A stretch of 5,964 nt of DNA from CAYRVX01 sp964642165. Lineage in GTDB: Bacteria > Planctomycetota > Phycisphaerae > SM23-33. This document shows, one piece after another, positions 5,954-5,964 of this stretch. The notes beneath the pieces are model-generated. The model did no database searches, was not told where the DNA came from, and worked only from the letters and a program-made list of their open reading frames with translations. Where the stretch lies: the NCBI GenBank assembly GCA_964642165.1, contig CAZXOC010000377.1, positions 1-5,964 of the forward strand. Reading direction: 5' to 3'. The position numbers and the translations under genes are program-made. Positions within the stretch are counted from its first letter, which is position 1, and each line of letters opens with the position of its first letter.

Positions 5954-5964
5954 CCGGCGCGGGC

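Overview
This is a very GC-rich bacterial window with all supportable genes on the + strand. The style fits a Planctomycetota-type or related genome: an N-terminal zinc ribbon joined through a proline-rich linker and one membrane helix to a trypsin-like protease, large acidic low-complexity tails, and GC-rich spacers. This lineage call comes from recalled family habits, not from a marker gene, and is only moderately secure.

Layout: (1) 1-573, the 3' end of a gene that begins before the window, ending in an acidic tail built from about three and a half tandem repeats. (2) 574-1286, a gene-free spacer of about 710 bases. Most of it is an array of about 90-100 base GC-rich units (four clear, one degenerate), followed by a plausible sigma70-type promoter. 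(3) 1287-3797, a probable three-gene operon: ribokinase (rbsK), a zinc-dependent medium-chain dehydrogenase, and a 126-residue protein of unknown function. Each gene has a good Shine-Dalgarno sequence. A 7-bp hairpin sits directly against the ribosome binding site of the third gene. (4) 3851-3872, a 22-base near-perfect palindrome after the operon that may be a weak terminator or an operator. (5) 3956-5953, a complete 665-residue membrane-anchored S1C-type serine protease with an intact His/Asp/Ser triad, an N-terminal four-cysteine zinc ribbon, a Pro/Glu linker with an internal 60-base duplication, and no visible PDZ domain.

The kinase and dehydrogenase together suggest use of a sugar or polyol: the dehydrogenase would interconvert a polyol and a ketose (or a similar secondary alcohol), and the kinase would phosphorylate ribose or a related sugar. 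Substrates cannot be fixed from the sequence. The protease looks like a separate transcription unit concerned with envelope proteolysis. I found no convincing undescribed system. The items most worth a second look are the intergenic repeat array and the protease architecture.
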